Below are positions 27,855 to 37,697 of a DNA stretch of 64,000 bases, in pieces. Made by a program: the position numbers and the translations under genes. The stretch comes from Clostridiaceae bacterium (GTDB lineage: Bacteria; Bacillota; Clostridia; DSM-8532), in assembly GCA_012840245.1 (NCBI GenBank), contig DULR01000083.1:1-64000 (forward strand), read 5' to 3'. A model generated the notes under the pieces. The model was not told where the DNA came from. It worked only from the letters and a program-made list of their open reading frames with translations, and ran no database searches. Each line of letters opens with the position of its first letter. The stretch's first letter is position 1.

Positions 27855-30800
27855 TTACATTCCTTCCAGGACTTTCGCAACCATGTCCAGCATGCTTCCG
27901 ATAGTCGTCCTTCCGTTGGCGTCGAATCTTCTGTTGTTCAGTGACACAAGGTTTAAATCGACCCCCAGTACCACATAGGGGTACAGGCGGGGACTGATTT
28001 CGGAACTGTTGGTAATAGTGATCGTCTTTGAAGGTCTCATGTATTTCGGGTCGATGTTCATTTTTGTGCAATATAGTTTGACTGCCAATGACACCGAAGC
28101 CTGATTGTTCATATAACCGGTGATCTCGTTCGATCCTATAATGCCTCCAAGATCCAGCTTCGTCACTTTTTGCATCGGAGTCAGGCCAGTGATCTCCATA
28201 TCTCTTTCAGTCACTACGGCATAAAGCATAACGGCCTGTTCACCTTTTATCGGATTTGCCGTATATATGGTTCCATTGCCGAATACTTTGGTAAGGTCAT
28301 ATCTTGAGGAAAGGAACGAAAGAGCGCTGTTATCGGGAACAGTGCCGGGCTGCTGGCCGGAAGTCCTTTTGACTGCCACGATGTATTCACCTGGCTTTTC
28401 AGCACGGAAAAGCACATATTGCATAACATAGCCTTTTCCTCCTTCAGGACTCTTCCAGCCGGACCCGTAATTCACATATGGCGATATATATCCGTTCTGA
28501 TAGCTGTATTCGATCTTTACGCCGATTTTACCCGGGAACTCGTTTACACTTTTCGTGACCACAAAATCTGCAGGAAGCCCGCTTCCACCATCGATAATAT
28601 CCTTCAGATAGCGTGAGAGTTCCACCTCTACCTCGTTTATGACCGAATTGATAAGATCCTTCAGATCCACATGGCTTTTATAACTGTAGCTTTCGAGATT
28701 CTTGAGCACTTTTGTCAGTTCGCGGTCCAGTATGCCATATTTGAACGGGCCTTTGGCATCGGGCTTTTTCAGTATATTGAAAATCATCTCATCTATTTCG
28801 GCGTATGAAAGTCTTGATCCGACAGCTACCGCCTGAAGCCCGTAAGATCTGGATGCTGCCGCTAAACCTCCTGACAGGGCGTTTGAAGGAGACTGCCTCC
28901 TGTTGACCTTCAGCAGCAACATGGCTTCTTTGGTTCCGCCGGTAAGTACCTGCTTCTTCAGAGCTGCAAGGTCGATACTTCCTTTGTTGATGGTTATTTC
29001 AGCTCCCAAAAGCTTTATATTAAGACGGCTGTCAAATGTATCTATGGCCTCGAGAGTTTTGTATGGGATCAATATCTCATAATAGGAGGTATCAGCCTGT
29101 TCGCCCGAAATATCGACTGTTATGGTGGACCCTTTGTTTGCCCTGAGCAGGCCGGCGATTCTGTCATCCTTCAGGAGGACCCTTACCGATGCGCCCGTTT
29201 TGATATCGATACGCCAGTAAAGCTTCCGGATAAGCCTGTCGGCAGTATCGTTGAACAGGTCAGTTGTATTGTCCTTATCCTTGTCTTTGTCATAATCGGA
29301 CTGGGAGAAATCTGTCCTGGCGGTGACCGGGCCTACACGGAGCGAATCAGCGTTCTGTTCGCCACCATCCGGGTCACTTATTATGATCCTCTTGAAAACT
29401 TTTATGTAATAGAGGGTGTTGGACTTAAGCGGCTGATAATAGAGCAGGTTGCCTCCATCATCTCTGTATGATATCCCCCTGATCCTCGCGTAATATATGT
29501 ACTTGGATGAACCTTCATCGACAAATATCCTGGTCTTCTCCTTGTAGAACTCTTCCCTCCCCGCAGGAGTATCATAGCCATAATCAGTGTTCCCTGTCTT
29601 TGAAAAAGTAAGTTCCTGATACTTGGAGTCGTTTTCTGTTCTTGCCTCAAGCAAATAAGTATAAAGTTCTTCCCCTTCGAAACGGACTTCTATCTCTGTG
29701 AGCGGATTAAGGGTTTTTTCCTGTACTGGGGTGCCTTCAGAAGCTTTCCAGCTCCTGGTGTTTGCATCATACCATGTCTTATTTCTTGTATTTTTAACAA
29801 GTATGTCATACCATTGATTAGGCTCCAGATTGTATATCCTGAAGTAGAATGTAGTTCCGTCCTGAACGCAGGTATAATTGCCCCTGTTAAGCTTTATATA
29901 GCTTGTTGATCCCTCATCTTTCTTTTTTATGCTTACTTCCATTGAATCTGCCGTGGTTCCGGGAACATCGCAAGCAATATTAAATCCGATTTCCATGTCC
30001 TTCACGACCTCAAGGAAAGCGGGTGCCTGCACCATTTTCGTAGTGACCGGCACAGTTATCCATCTGCTGATAGTTTCATTTTCTTTTCCCCTGTTTCTTA
30101 CGGCTCTCAAACTAAAATAATAGATTCTGTTAGGCCTTAAGAACTCTTTGTTGACAGGCATCACCACTAGATTGTTTTCGTCTGTAGTAAGCCCCAGATT
30201 TTGAAGCTCAGGATCGTTTATATCAAGATGCAGTCTGCTGACACTCTTCGGTATCCAGAACTCCTTATATGCCTTTAAAAAGTTTTGATTATACGGGTCA
30301 TTCACATATACAGGCTCCTCGTCTCCGTCAGGGTCGTACTCAGGGATCGGGACAGTCGTGCATACCATCTCATAGGTCACATCTTTTTCATTGTGATTCC
30401 AGCTCAGATAAACCCATGCATCTCCTACACGCTGTTCCCCGTTCTCATCTATGGCTATGTTAAAGCTTGACGGGGCCCGTGGATTCCTTTCAGAATCGTC
30501 GATATCGCCTACATCTATTTTGGGCATGGTTACTGATTTGATGGCGGTAAACATAGAACCACCGAGCCTCTCATCCTTCGGGTCCCCGGTATCAGGATTT
30601 TCATGGTCAGGCTCACCATAAATGACCCACAGGGAAGCCCGGGCTTTTATGTAATACACGGTATTTGGCAAAATAGGCTCTTTGGTCCCGTTTGGTGTTA
30701 TTATTTCAGATATGCTTACCGGAACAGATCCGCCCACAGTTTCGCTGGTATATATGTCAGCATAGTACTTATCAGCAGTTGTTTTGGAATCAAGATCCTC

Positions 30801-33032
30801 CGGACTTCTGCTTACAAAAAACTCATACATGACCATTCTTTCTTTGTCCAGATCGGTATAACGCAGCCAGTCTGCATTGGTAAGGATCCTGGGGACATCC
30901 ACTTTTATTCCCAGCTGTATTTCACCTGTGTCAGGATCCTGAATGATCTCAGGCTCAAGAAGGCCAATGTCCGGCAGAGGCACTGCGGCTTCTGTCAACG
31001 GATAGGTTGTAAAGCTGACGATAGGTGACATATATGAAATTTTTTCTTCCAGACCCTCCAGTTTATCACTGTCGCCCCAAACCTCCTGGTTAATGGCGTC
31101 AAGATCACCATAACGTGATGTAAACATCTGCATATAATATGTGGTATTGGGAACAAGGAAGGTCGGATAATCTCCGGGAGTACCGTCCTTACTGGGATCT
31201 TCATTATTTTCCGATGTCAGTTCTTCATCACTGGCATAATCATAAAAGAGATTGTCCCCCGGAATCTGAGCTGTTATTTTGTTGGGGTCGTCAGGGTCCT
31301 GGTCAAAATCCTTTTTGCTCAATACCAGGACGCGCTTTTGCTTGACAGGAAGATACACCTCTTTGCTTATTGCTGCATTGGAATCCGAAAAGCCCTGGAC
31401 AACCTTTGTTTCGTCTTCCACCTTGCTTTCGGGCAGATATGAAGACAAAATGATGTGGAAAACATAGTCAGAATCATCATTATCCAGAATTTTGAAAGAA
31501 TCCCACCCTGTGATGTCTTTAGCCGCATCATTAAAATGTTGTCTCCATGAAATAGGCTTTTCCATCGAAATCTGGAGGTTGGTCACCGGTATCTGGAATT
31601 CACCTGAAGACAGATGTGTAGGGGGTACGGTAACTTTTGCCCGCCCGCCATAAACCGGTATAACCTTGATTTCCTTGGGCATTGGCGGCCTTCCTGATTC
31701 GAACCCCAGGTCCTTCAGATTAACAGCAAGTGATGAGCTTCTGGGAAGTTCCGAGGAGCTGTCGTAGCAAACGACCCTGAAATACATATTTGGGTTCTCA
31801 TTCCCGGTAACATCTATATTTACTATCTCATAGCCATAATCACCGCTGGGAAGGGCTGATGCAGGTATCTTCACCCATTGGCCTTTTGTATCGGTCAAAT
31901 CATTAATGGTAGGGGCATACTGGACCTGATAGTAAAGTTCAGGATATGTTCCGTATTTTATCTTTCTGAAACGGACTTCCACCTTGTCGGTATCTATCTT
32001 TGTTATTTCAAATGGGATAGGTGTAAATATGGATGTAGGGTTCTGGCTCATTCCTATAAAGGCATTGTCTTTATTGACTACAGGAAAGTGATTGCTGCTG
32101 TTGGCCCGGAATTTTGTCATGTTCAGCGGGATTTCAACGGAATCAGCATCTTTGAACACTATGCCTATATTGGTAAACTCGTATTCGGTCCCGGGCTCGA
32201 TCCCATGATCCTCTGTAAGCGTCACCGACATTTTATTATTCTCAGAATCAAAATCTACCTCAGCTTCATTCTCTCCGACCATTATCTTATAGGCATCGTC
32301 ATCCTGATCATATTCAGCGGTAAAATTCATTTCATACTGAACTTTATTCCTGTTTCCTTTTCCTTTTGCCATATTTATATGGAATGATATCGTGCTTATA
32401 GTTTCATTTTTGCTGAGCGCGGCCAGAGTATCCGGATCTGTCAGAATTTTTTTATTGCCGGAAACAATAACGGTAGGAACGTTCCATGTCAGCTTGATAA
32501 CAGGTTTATAACCGCTTTTAAGTATGACAACATTTCCGGTCTCACTTCCGTCCTCAGTCACAGGTTCAGGCTTTGAGTCTTCAATATATGAACTTTTGGC
32601 CATCTGATTGAATGATTCTCCTTCAAAGGTCATTCCGGCCAGATAATAGACTTCCCCTTTGTGGGAGGGCGTAGTGTCCTCGATTCTCCTGTAGGCTTCC
32701 AGTGAAATGTCATAAATATGGTCTTCGATCCTGTCTTCTGAAAATAATTTTTCATCTATGCTGATACTTGCCTTTCCTGCCGAAAACCCGATCATATCAT
32801 CTGTAAATGTTTCTTCAACAAGTACATTGTCGGCCGTGTGGAACTTAACGACCACCCGGGCAGGTTTCGTTGATATGGGATAACTGATCTTATATTTATA
32901 TGCGGCAGGATCATACTCCACGGTCAGTGTGATGTCTTCAGGAGCGGCAAAAATCTTTAACTCCGAGGGAAACCCTGTCAGCAGAAAAGTCAGTATAAGT
33001 AAAAAGGATAAAACTTTATTTATTTTTTTCAT
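27855..33032 (-). CDS. very large secreted fibronectin type III protein
   Basis: Protein of 1725 residues and the largest gene in the window. A signal peptide (about 1-29, VLSFLLILTFLLTG core) is followed by many FN3-like beta modules (endings such as TVYYIKARASLWVIYG, RIYYFSLRAVRNRG, TLYYIKVFKRI). Near 1290-1400 it carries the same kind of module as its neighbour (ITVDISGEQADTSYYEILIP). The C-terminus (PYVVLGVDLNLVS, NGRTTIGSMLDMVAKVL) resembles a decayed SLH segment. No catalytic domain is seen. GGAGG lies 10 nt before the ATG. It is first of a two-gene operon. Surface display or matrix function is inferred. Confidence 0.8.
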   Translation of the reverse strand: MKKINKVLSFLLILTFLLTGFPSELKIFAAPEDITLTVEYDPAAYKYKISYPISTKPARVVVKFHTADNVLVEETFTDDMIGFSAGKASISIDEKLFSEDRIEDHIYDISLEAYRRIEDTTPSHKGEVYYLAGMTFEGESFNQMAKSSYIEDSKPEPVTEDGSETGNVVILKSGYKPVIKLTWNVPTVIVSGNKKILTDPDTLAALSKNETISTISFHINMAKGKGNRNKVQYEMNFTAEYDQDDDAYKIMVGENEAEVDFDSENNKMSVTLTEDHGIEPGTEYEFTNIGIVFKDADSVEIPLNMTKFRANSSNHFPVVNKDNAFIGMSQNPTSIFTPIPFEITKIDTDKVEVRFRKIKYGTYPELYYQVQYAPTINDLTDTKGQWVKIPASALPSGDYGYEIVNIDVTGNENPNMYFRVVCYDSSSELPRSSSLAVNLKDLGFESGRPPMPKEIKVIPVYGGRAKVTVPPTHLSSGEFQIPVTNLQISMEKPISWRQHFNDAAKDITGWDSFKILDNDDSDYVFHIILSSYLPESKVEDETKVVQGFSDSNAAISKEVYLPVKQKRVLVLSKKDFDQDPDDPNKITAQIPGDNLFYDYASDEELTSENNEDPSKDGTPGDYPTFLVPNTTYYMQMFTSRYGDLDAINQEVWGDSDKLEGLEEKISYMSPIVSFTTYPLTEAAVPLPDIGLLEPEIIQDPDTGEIQLGIKVDVPRILTNADWLRYTDLDKERMVMYEFFVSRSPEDLDSKTTADKYYADIYTSETVGGSVPVSISEIITPNGTKEPILPNTVYYIKARASLWVIYGEPDHENPDTGDPKDERLGGSMFTAIKSVTMPKIDVGDIDDSERNPRAPSSFNIAIDENGEQRVGDAWVYLSWNHNEKDVTYEMVCTTVPIPEYDPDGDEEPVYVNDPYNQNFLKAYKEFWIPKSVSRLHLDINDPELQNLGLTTDENNLVVMPVNKEFLRPNRIYYFSLRAVRNRGKENETISRWITVPVTTKMVQAPAFLEVVKDMEIGFNIACDVPGTTADSMEVSIKKKDEGSTSYIKLNRGNYTCVQDGTTFYFRIYNLEPNQWYDILVKNTRNKTWYDANTRSWKASEGTPVQEKTLNPLTEIEVRFEGEELYTYLLEARTENDSKYQELTFSKTGNTDYGYDTPAGREEFYKEKTRIFVDEGSSKYIYYARIRGISYRDDGGNLLYYQPLKSNTLYYIKVFKRIIISDPDGGEQNADSLRVGPVTARTDFSQSDYDKDKDKDNTTDLFNDTADRLIRKLYWRIDIKTGASVRVLLKDDRIAGLLRANKGSTITVDISGEQADTSYYEILIPYKTLEAIDTFDSRLNIKLLGAEITINKGSIDLAALKKQVLTGGTKEAMLLLKVNRRQSPSNALSGGLAAASRSYGLQAVAVGSRLSYAEIDEMIFNILKKPDAKGPFKYGILDRELTKVLKNLESYSYKSHVDLKDLINSVINEVEVELSRYLKDIIDGGSGLPADFVVTKSVNEFPGKIGVKIEYSYQNGYISPYVNYGSGWKSPEGGKGYVMQYVLFRAEKPGEYIVAVKRTSGQQPGTVPDNSALSFLSSRYDLTKVFGNGTIYTANPIKGEQAVMLYAVVTERDMEITGLTPMQKVTKLDLGGIIGSNEITGYMNNQASVSLAVKLYCTKMNIDPKYMRPSKTITITNSSEISPRLYPYVVLGVDLNLVSLNNRRFDANGRTTIGSMLDMVAKVLEGM

Positions 33033-33130
33033 TTAAGGAATTCCTCCAAACTATACTATTACTATATCTTTATCGGCATCCGGCGCAGCTTTTTTTACGC
33101 GGTCCAGGTTACATTTCCTTTACGTATTTA

Positions 33131-33193
33131 GTGTGCATAGGGGACGGTTCTTTCTGCACATTTTGTGCATAGAGGACCGTCCCCTAAACTCAT
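33131..33193. repeat. inverted REP pair
   Basis: TAGGGGACGGT (33138-33148) pairs with ACCGTCCCCTA (33176-33186). An inner TGCACA/TGTGCA stem sits around TTT, and a half-arm ACTCAT follows. It lies 10 nt past the stop codon of the downstream asparaginase gene. Confidence 0.8.
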
Positions 33194-33202
33194 TCGTATT
33201 AA

Positions 33203-34234
33203 TCAAAAAATGGGCATTCCCAGGCTGAAGGGCTTATCATGCTGGAAGACTGGAATGATATATCCGATATGTTCCTTCAGATTGTTCATGAGCCTGACAT
33301 TGTGCCAGTGCTCAAGCTTCTCATACTCCTCTTTGTCAAGGATCCCAAGCTCCAAAAGAAGCTGGATCACCACAGGATAAACAGCCCGTTCTCCTCCGTC
33401 GGCTATTTTTACGCAGACCCCCAGACTGCCTTTTTTAATTCCCAGGCAATATACGGCTTCAGCACCGATCTTCCCTATCAGTTTGCCTTTTGTAGCGCTC
33501 ATAAGTTCGGTGCAGAACTCACGTGAGCCCGCTACCATTTCCGGATAGGTGGTCATTGCCTCAAAAACGGTTTTGCATGGCTCGTGGTATGGATTATCCG
33601 GCTCCTGGGCGTATCTTACAAGCCTTGCATAAGATAAAGCCATCTTGCGCGCCGGCAGCAAAAAAATAGGCAGACCGCATCCATCGGTGCCGACCGGTAT
33701 CTCATCAGGCTTCTCATCTGTGAAATATCCAATGGTTTTGATTATCTCCTTCTGAACGGGATGATCCGTATCTTCGTAATTTGAAATGTCACAGCCCAGA
33801 TACTTCGAATATGCCAGCATGGCCGCATGCTTTCCCGAGCAGCTGGCGTGCAGCGGCGAAGGATCATGTCCTTCTTTGATGAGTCTTTTATGTTCATCTT
33901 CATTATATGGGATCATTGTCCCGCAGTGAAGGCTCGATTCGTCGAGCCCCAGGCGGTCAAGAACACCCAGCACAGTCTTCTGATGCCTTTCTTCGCCGGT
34001 ATGGGAGGCACAGGCTATGGCGATCTCCCTGAGAGAATAATCCATGGCCCCTGCTCCGCCCGACTTGATGAAAGGCAGTACCTGAATTGGTTTTGCCGCA
34101 GATCTGAAGAAGAATCTTGTATCGGCGTCCCCTTTCTGATATATTATTTCTCCACTGGAATCAACAACACATATACAACCATAGTGGATGCTCTCCACAT
34201 ATTTGTTTCTGGTTACAGCAGCTAATGGTACCAT
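33203..34234 (-). CDS. asparaginase II family protein, paralogue B
   Basis: Protein of 343 residues of the Asparaginase_II family (Rhizobium etli type, unrelated to E. coli AnsB), which hydrolyses L-asparagine to aspartate and ammonia. Conserved segments are FFFRSAAKPIQVLPFIKSG, CASHTGEERHQKTV, NCSGKHA-type SCSGKHAAMLAYSKYL, and GTDGCGLPIFLLP. It starts 5 nt after the paralogue's stop, with no clear Shine-Dalgarno sequence, so translation probably depends on coupling. About 40% identical by eye to the upstream copy. Confidence 0.88.
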   Translation of the reverse strand: MVPLAAVTRNKYVESIHYGCICVVDSSGEIIYQKGDADTRFFFRSAAKPIQVLPFIKSGGAGAMDYSLREIAIACASHTGEERHQKTVLGVLDRLGLDESSLHCGTMIPYNEDEHKRLIKEGHDPSPLHASCSGKHAAMLAYSKYLGCDISNYEDTDHPVQKEIIKTIGYFTDEKPDEIPVGTDGCGLPIFLLPARKMALSYARLVRYAQEPDNPYHEPCKTVFEAMTTYPEMVAGSREFCTELMSATKGKLIGKIGAEAVYCLGIKKGSLGVCVKIADGGERAVYPVVIQLLLELGILDKEEYEKLEHWHNVRLMNNLKEHIGYIIPVFQHDKPFSLGMPIF

Positions 34235-34239
34235 CGCTT

Positions 34240-35280
34240 TTATGGGTATAAACTTCCCGGTTCATAGTCGCCTGTCTTATTCTCCAGCAGGCTGAATACA
34301 GGATGGATATAACCCACATCCTCCCCCTTGTCGCTCTGAATGGGCGGAAGTGCCCATTTATCGAGTTTCTTGACTGTCCTGGCGTCCAGCACATCCAATT
34401 CTTCGAGAACTTTAACTGCGACCGCATATCCCGACCATGGATGCCCGTCCGACATTTTTATGCAGACTCCCAGTTTCTTTTCAGGAATCGCCATACAGTA
34501 TATGCCTTCTGCGCCTAATTTGCCTATAACTCTCCCGTCCGTATGCTTTATAAGCTCAGTGCAAAATGTGCCGTTCCCTCTGAAAACTCCCGGATTCTGA
34601 GTTATGGCATCCTTTATTACGCCAAGGCAATGATCGTATTTGCATCCACTGCCATACCCATGAGCCAGGCGGGCATACAGCCAGGCTATCTGGTGGAGCG
34701 TCAGCATATATGTGGGAAGTCCGCACCCGTCTGCCCCGGTAATGATCTCGCTCACATCACATTCGAGCAGCTCGGCCATGGTCTTTAAAATAAGCTGATT
34801 GACCGGATGATCAGGATTCGTATACCCCTTTACAGGATATTTGTAGTATTTGCAAAGGGTCAGAAATCCCGCATGCTTGCCCGAGCAGTTGCTGAAAATT
34901 GGAGTCGGCCTTTTGCACAGCATCACCAGAGCATCATGCACTTTCTGGTTTTCGGGATAAACATGCCCGCAATCCAGATCCCTTTCTGAAAGACCGATCT
35001 TGTTCAGTATGGAAAGTATGATCCTGCGCTGGGAAGCTCTGCCCTCATGGGAAGAGCAGGTTATAGCCAGCTCTTTCAATGTTATATTGAACTTCGACAT
35101 AGCGCCGGATTCGACCAAGGCCACAGCATAGAACGGTTTGCCTGATGAACGCAGAAAACAGGCAGCTTCCGGGTTTCCAACAGAATAAAGAATGTTCTTG
35201 TCCGAATCTGCCACGCAAATATATCCGTCATGCAGACTTTCGACCCGTCCGCTCCGGGTCCTGACAGCTAACTGGGGCAT
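34240..35280 (-). CDS. asparaginase II family protein, paralogue A
   Basis: Protein of 346 residues, first gene of a tandem pair. The same family blocks are present: FLRSSGKPFYAVALVESGA, CSSHEGRASQRRI, NCSGKHAGFLTLCKYY and GADGCGLPTYMLTL. The start is ATG 35280, 6 nt after AGGAG; the ATG at 35286 lies inside that spacer. No signal peptide, so cytosolic. The two copies may differ in substrate or form a hetero-oligomer (inference). Confidence 0.88.
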   Translation of the reverse strand: MPQLAVRTRSGRVESLHDGYICVADSDKNILYSVGNPEAACFLRSSGKPFYAVALVESGAMSKFNITLKELAITCSSHEGRASQRRIILSILNKIGLSERDLDCGHVYPENQKVHDALVMLCKRPTPIFSNCSGKHAGFLTLCKYYKYPVKGYTNPDHPVNQLILKTMAELLECDVSEIITGADGCGLPTYMLTLHQIAWLYARLAHGYGSGCKYDHCLGVIKDAITQNPGVFRGNGTFCTELIKHTDGRVIGKLGAEGIYCMAIPEKKLGVCIKMSDGHPWSGYAVAVKVLEELDVLDARTVKKLDKWALPPIQSDKGEDVGYIHPVFSLLENKTGDYEPGSLYP

Positions 35281-35346
35281 ATGCATCTCCTTTATTTTTG
35301 CTTTTCAAAGATTCTTCCCAAGCCTCTGATTTTCGGCTATAACTTA

Positions 35347-35455
35347 TGGTATAATAAGAACCCCACCCATTAATACAATCAAAGATTGCATATGGGTCCC
35401 GGGAAACTTGTTACTGCGTAACAGCAATGAATTGCTGTACAACTTATGATATAAT
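35347..35455 (+). promoter_or_regulatory. two extended -10 boxes and twin hairpins upstream of dnaD
   Basis: TGGTATAAT (35347-35355) and TGATATAAT (35447-35455) lie exactly 100 nt apart, each within AACTTATG. Between them are the hairpins GTTAC-TGC-GTAAC (35410-35422) and ACAGCAA-TGAA-TTGCTGT (35421-35438), which overlap and could be alternatives. No good -35 boxes are seen. Probably tandem promoters for dnaD-dnaC. Confidence 0.4.
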
Positions 35456-35517
35456 TATTTTCAAATAGCGGCAGTTACGTTTGTTCCATATTATTATGAT
35501 TCGAAAGAGGTTTTTTA

Positions 35518-36507
35518 ATGCAATTCGAAATGGTAAAGAACATCCTCCTGTCAGATACATTGGTTCCGGATATATTCTTAAGCGATATCATGCCAAGACT
35601 CACGCCAGAGTCGGTCAAGGTATACCTTTACTGTATCTTTTTGAGCAAATACAATAAAGAAGCCCGTCCTGAGGATCTGGCGGCCAAGCTCGACATGTCT
35701 CTGGATTCTGTAAATGCGGCATTCGTCATACTTGAGCAGGAAGAGCTCATAATTCGGACCCAGAACGTTGTTTCCCTGACCAATATCAAGGAAAAAGCCC
35801 TTTCGAAGTTTTACAGGAAAAAGACCACTTCGGATGTCGATCCCAATCAGCAAAGGATCCAGGCCAACACAAAGAGGATCCAGTGCATCGATTCGATAAA
35901 CAAGATGTTCTTTCAGGGGCTTATGGCTCCAGGCTGGTATGCTGCGATCGACAACTGGTTTTCGACGTTCCGTTTCGACGAAGACGTCATGGTGAGCCTC
36001 TTCAAATATTGCTACGACAATAACGCACTAAACATAAAGTATGTGGAAAAGGTTGCCATCACCTGGGCCAACCATGGGATCACCAATCACTGGGAGCTTG
36101 AGCAGTACATGGTGGCATGTGAAAAGACCAAAGAGATAGGAAAAACCATCGCAAGGGCCTTAAGGCTTGGCAAAAAGCTTACGGCCTATGAGGAAAAGTA
36201 TCTTGAGACATGGCTCAACGAGTACGGCTACGACATGAACATCATAGAAGAAGCCCTCAAGCTGACCGTAGGCAAATCAACACCATTCAAATATGCCCAC
36301 AACATCCTTACAAACTGGCACAAGGAAGGCATCAGGAGTATGGAACAGCTCAAAGCTTATCTTGAGGCGTCTTCCGAAAAAAGGAGCAAAAGCAGGGTTC
36401 AAAAGGATAAACCGGCTCACCGGGATAATTTCCAGCAGCATCAGTATGATGACGAGTTTTTCGACAATCTGGGTAAGCTTTCTGTCATCGGAAAGGACGA
36501 AGATTGA
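35518..36507 (+). CDS. DnaD-domain replication initiation protein
   Basis: Protein of 329 residues. An N-terminal winged-helix region (about 10-90) is followed by two DnaD/DnaB_2 domains (about 140-200 and 210-280; WLNEYGYDMNIIEEALKLT, then KYAHNILTNWHKEGI), ending in a charged tail. It acts with the helicase loader to bring the replicative helicase to the origin or to restart sites. AGAGG lies 8 nt before the ATG. Overlaps dnaC by one base (TGATG), so the two are coupled. Confidence 0.92.
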   Translation: MQFEMVKNILLSDTLVPDIFLSDIMPRLTPESVKVYLYCIFLSKYNKEARPEDLAAKLDMSLDSVNAAFVILEQEELIIRTQNVVSLTNIKEKALSKFYRKKTTSDVDPNQQRIQANTKRIQCIDSINKMFFQGLMAPGWYAAIDNWFSTFRFDEDVMVSLFKYCYDNNALNIKYVEKVAITWANHGITNHWELEQYMVACEKTKEIGKTIARALRLGKKLTAYEEKYLETWLNEYGYDMNIIEEALKLTVGKSTPFKYAHNILTNWHKEGIRSMEQLKAYLEASSEKRSKSRVQKDKPAHRDNFQQHQYDDEFFDNLGKLSVIGKDED

Positions 36508-37526
36508 TGGCTGATACAAGACGCTTATTGGATATCGAGTTCGAACGCAAACGCGACAGGGCTATTTTTGAGGCCGAGCGCCGGAAGCAGGAACTCTTCA
36601 GGAGAATTCCCGAGCTTTCGGATATCGATGCCGAATTATCCCTTGCAGGGATCCGCTATGCTCAGTCGCTGCTGAATGAAGACACAGCATCCTGTGCTGA
36701 TGAATACCTCAGTAAGATAGATATGCTGACCAAAAAGCGGGAGCATTTATTACTGGCAAACAATATACCCCTGGATTATCTAGAACCGGCTTTTTCCTGC
36801 AAAGCATGCGAAGACAGGGGTTACGTTTCAAAGAACGGAGCCACTTATCCCTGCTCATGCTACAATAAACTGTACCTTGAGCATCTTTACAGGATCTCCA
36901 ACATTCTTGACGACGGAAAAACGGGATTCGGGCATTTCGATGAAAAGTGGTACTCGGATAAAACAGATCCTAAAAAATATGCCATAGACATATCTCCGCG
37001 GGCGCAGATACAGGCTGTAAAGGAGCAGTGTCTGGAGTTCGTAAGCAAATTTACCGATGAAAACACAAAAAACCTGTATTTCTACGGCCCGACTGGCACA
37101 GGAAAAACATTCATGGCAAAAAGCATCGGCCTGGAACTTCTCAGGGCTGGTTTTTCAGTCCTGTATTTCTCGGCGGCGAATCTTTTTCAGATAATACATA
37201 AATACCGCCTTAATATCGACGAAGATGGCTTATCCGGAGAACAGGCGTATAAAGACCTCATTACAGCAAATCTCCTCATTCTTGACGATCTGGGCACAGA
37301 ACCAAAAAGCGATTCCAAGTATGCGGAGCTCCTTGCCCTTCTTGAGCAAAGGAACGCCAGGAACAGGATCTGTACGGCAAAAACAATTATCGCATCAAAT
37401 CTTGATTTCAAGCGCCTTGTCCAGGAGTACAACCAGAGGATCGGTTCACGTATCATAGGCGAGTTCCAGACCCTCCAGTTTGCCGGTGATGATATAAGGA
37501 TAATGAAGAAACTCAGCGGATTTTAA
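36507..37526 (+). CDS. dnaC: DnaC/DnaI-type helicase loader ATPase
   Basis: AAA+ ATPase of about 339 residues. An N-terminal helical part is followed by a Cys cluster (CKACEDRGYVSKNG, then CSCYN) that probably binds zinc as in DnaI, then Walker A GPTGTGKTF, Walker B LLILDDLG, and a sensor region IIASNLDF. It loads the DnaB-type helicase. An in-frame TTG lies one codon earlier, but the ATG at 36507 is preferred. Confidence 0.93.
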   Translation: MADTRRLLDIEFERKRDRAIFEAERRKQELFRRIPELSDIDAELSLAGIRYAQSLLNEDTASCADEYLSKIDMLTKKREHLLLANNIPLDYLEPAFSCKACEDRGYVSKNGATYPCSCYNKLYLEHLYRISNILDDGKTGFGHFDEKWYSDKTDPKKYAIDISPRAQIQAVKEQCLEFVSKFTDENTKNLYFYGPTGTGKTFMAKSIGLELLRAGFSVLYFSAANLFQIIHKYRLNIDEDGLSGEQAYKDLITANLLILDDLGTEPKSDSKYAELLALLEQRNARNRICTAKTIIASNLDFKRLVQEYNQRIGSRIIGEFQTLQFAGDDIRIMKKLSGF

Positions 37527-37610
37527 CCGCAGTATATCCATTGTAAAACCGTATGCAATGGATTAGAATGATAATAGTGCGATCATAACAACCATAAATC
37601 AAAATCAAAT

Positions 37611-37676
37611 AAAGGAGGTGCCTTATCCATGTCGATTTTTTGCATTGGGGATCATTTTCTGACGTTCCGATACTGA
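37611..37676 (+). other. 15-codon leader frame with strong ribosome site before the chemoreceptor
   Basis: AAAGGAGG (about 37611-37618) precedes an ATG at 37629 opening MSIFCIGDHFLTFRY and a TGA at 37674. It is in the same frame as the chemoreceptor starting at 37698, which itself lacks a clear ribosome site. This is either a translated leader for coupling or the true N-terminus interrupted by a nonsense change. Confidence 0.4.
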
Positions 37677-37697
37677 TGACGGCATGGATCAAAATTT

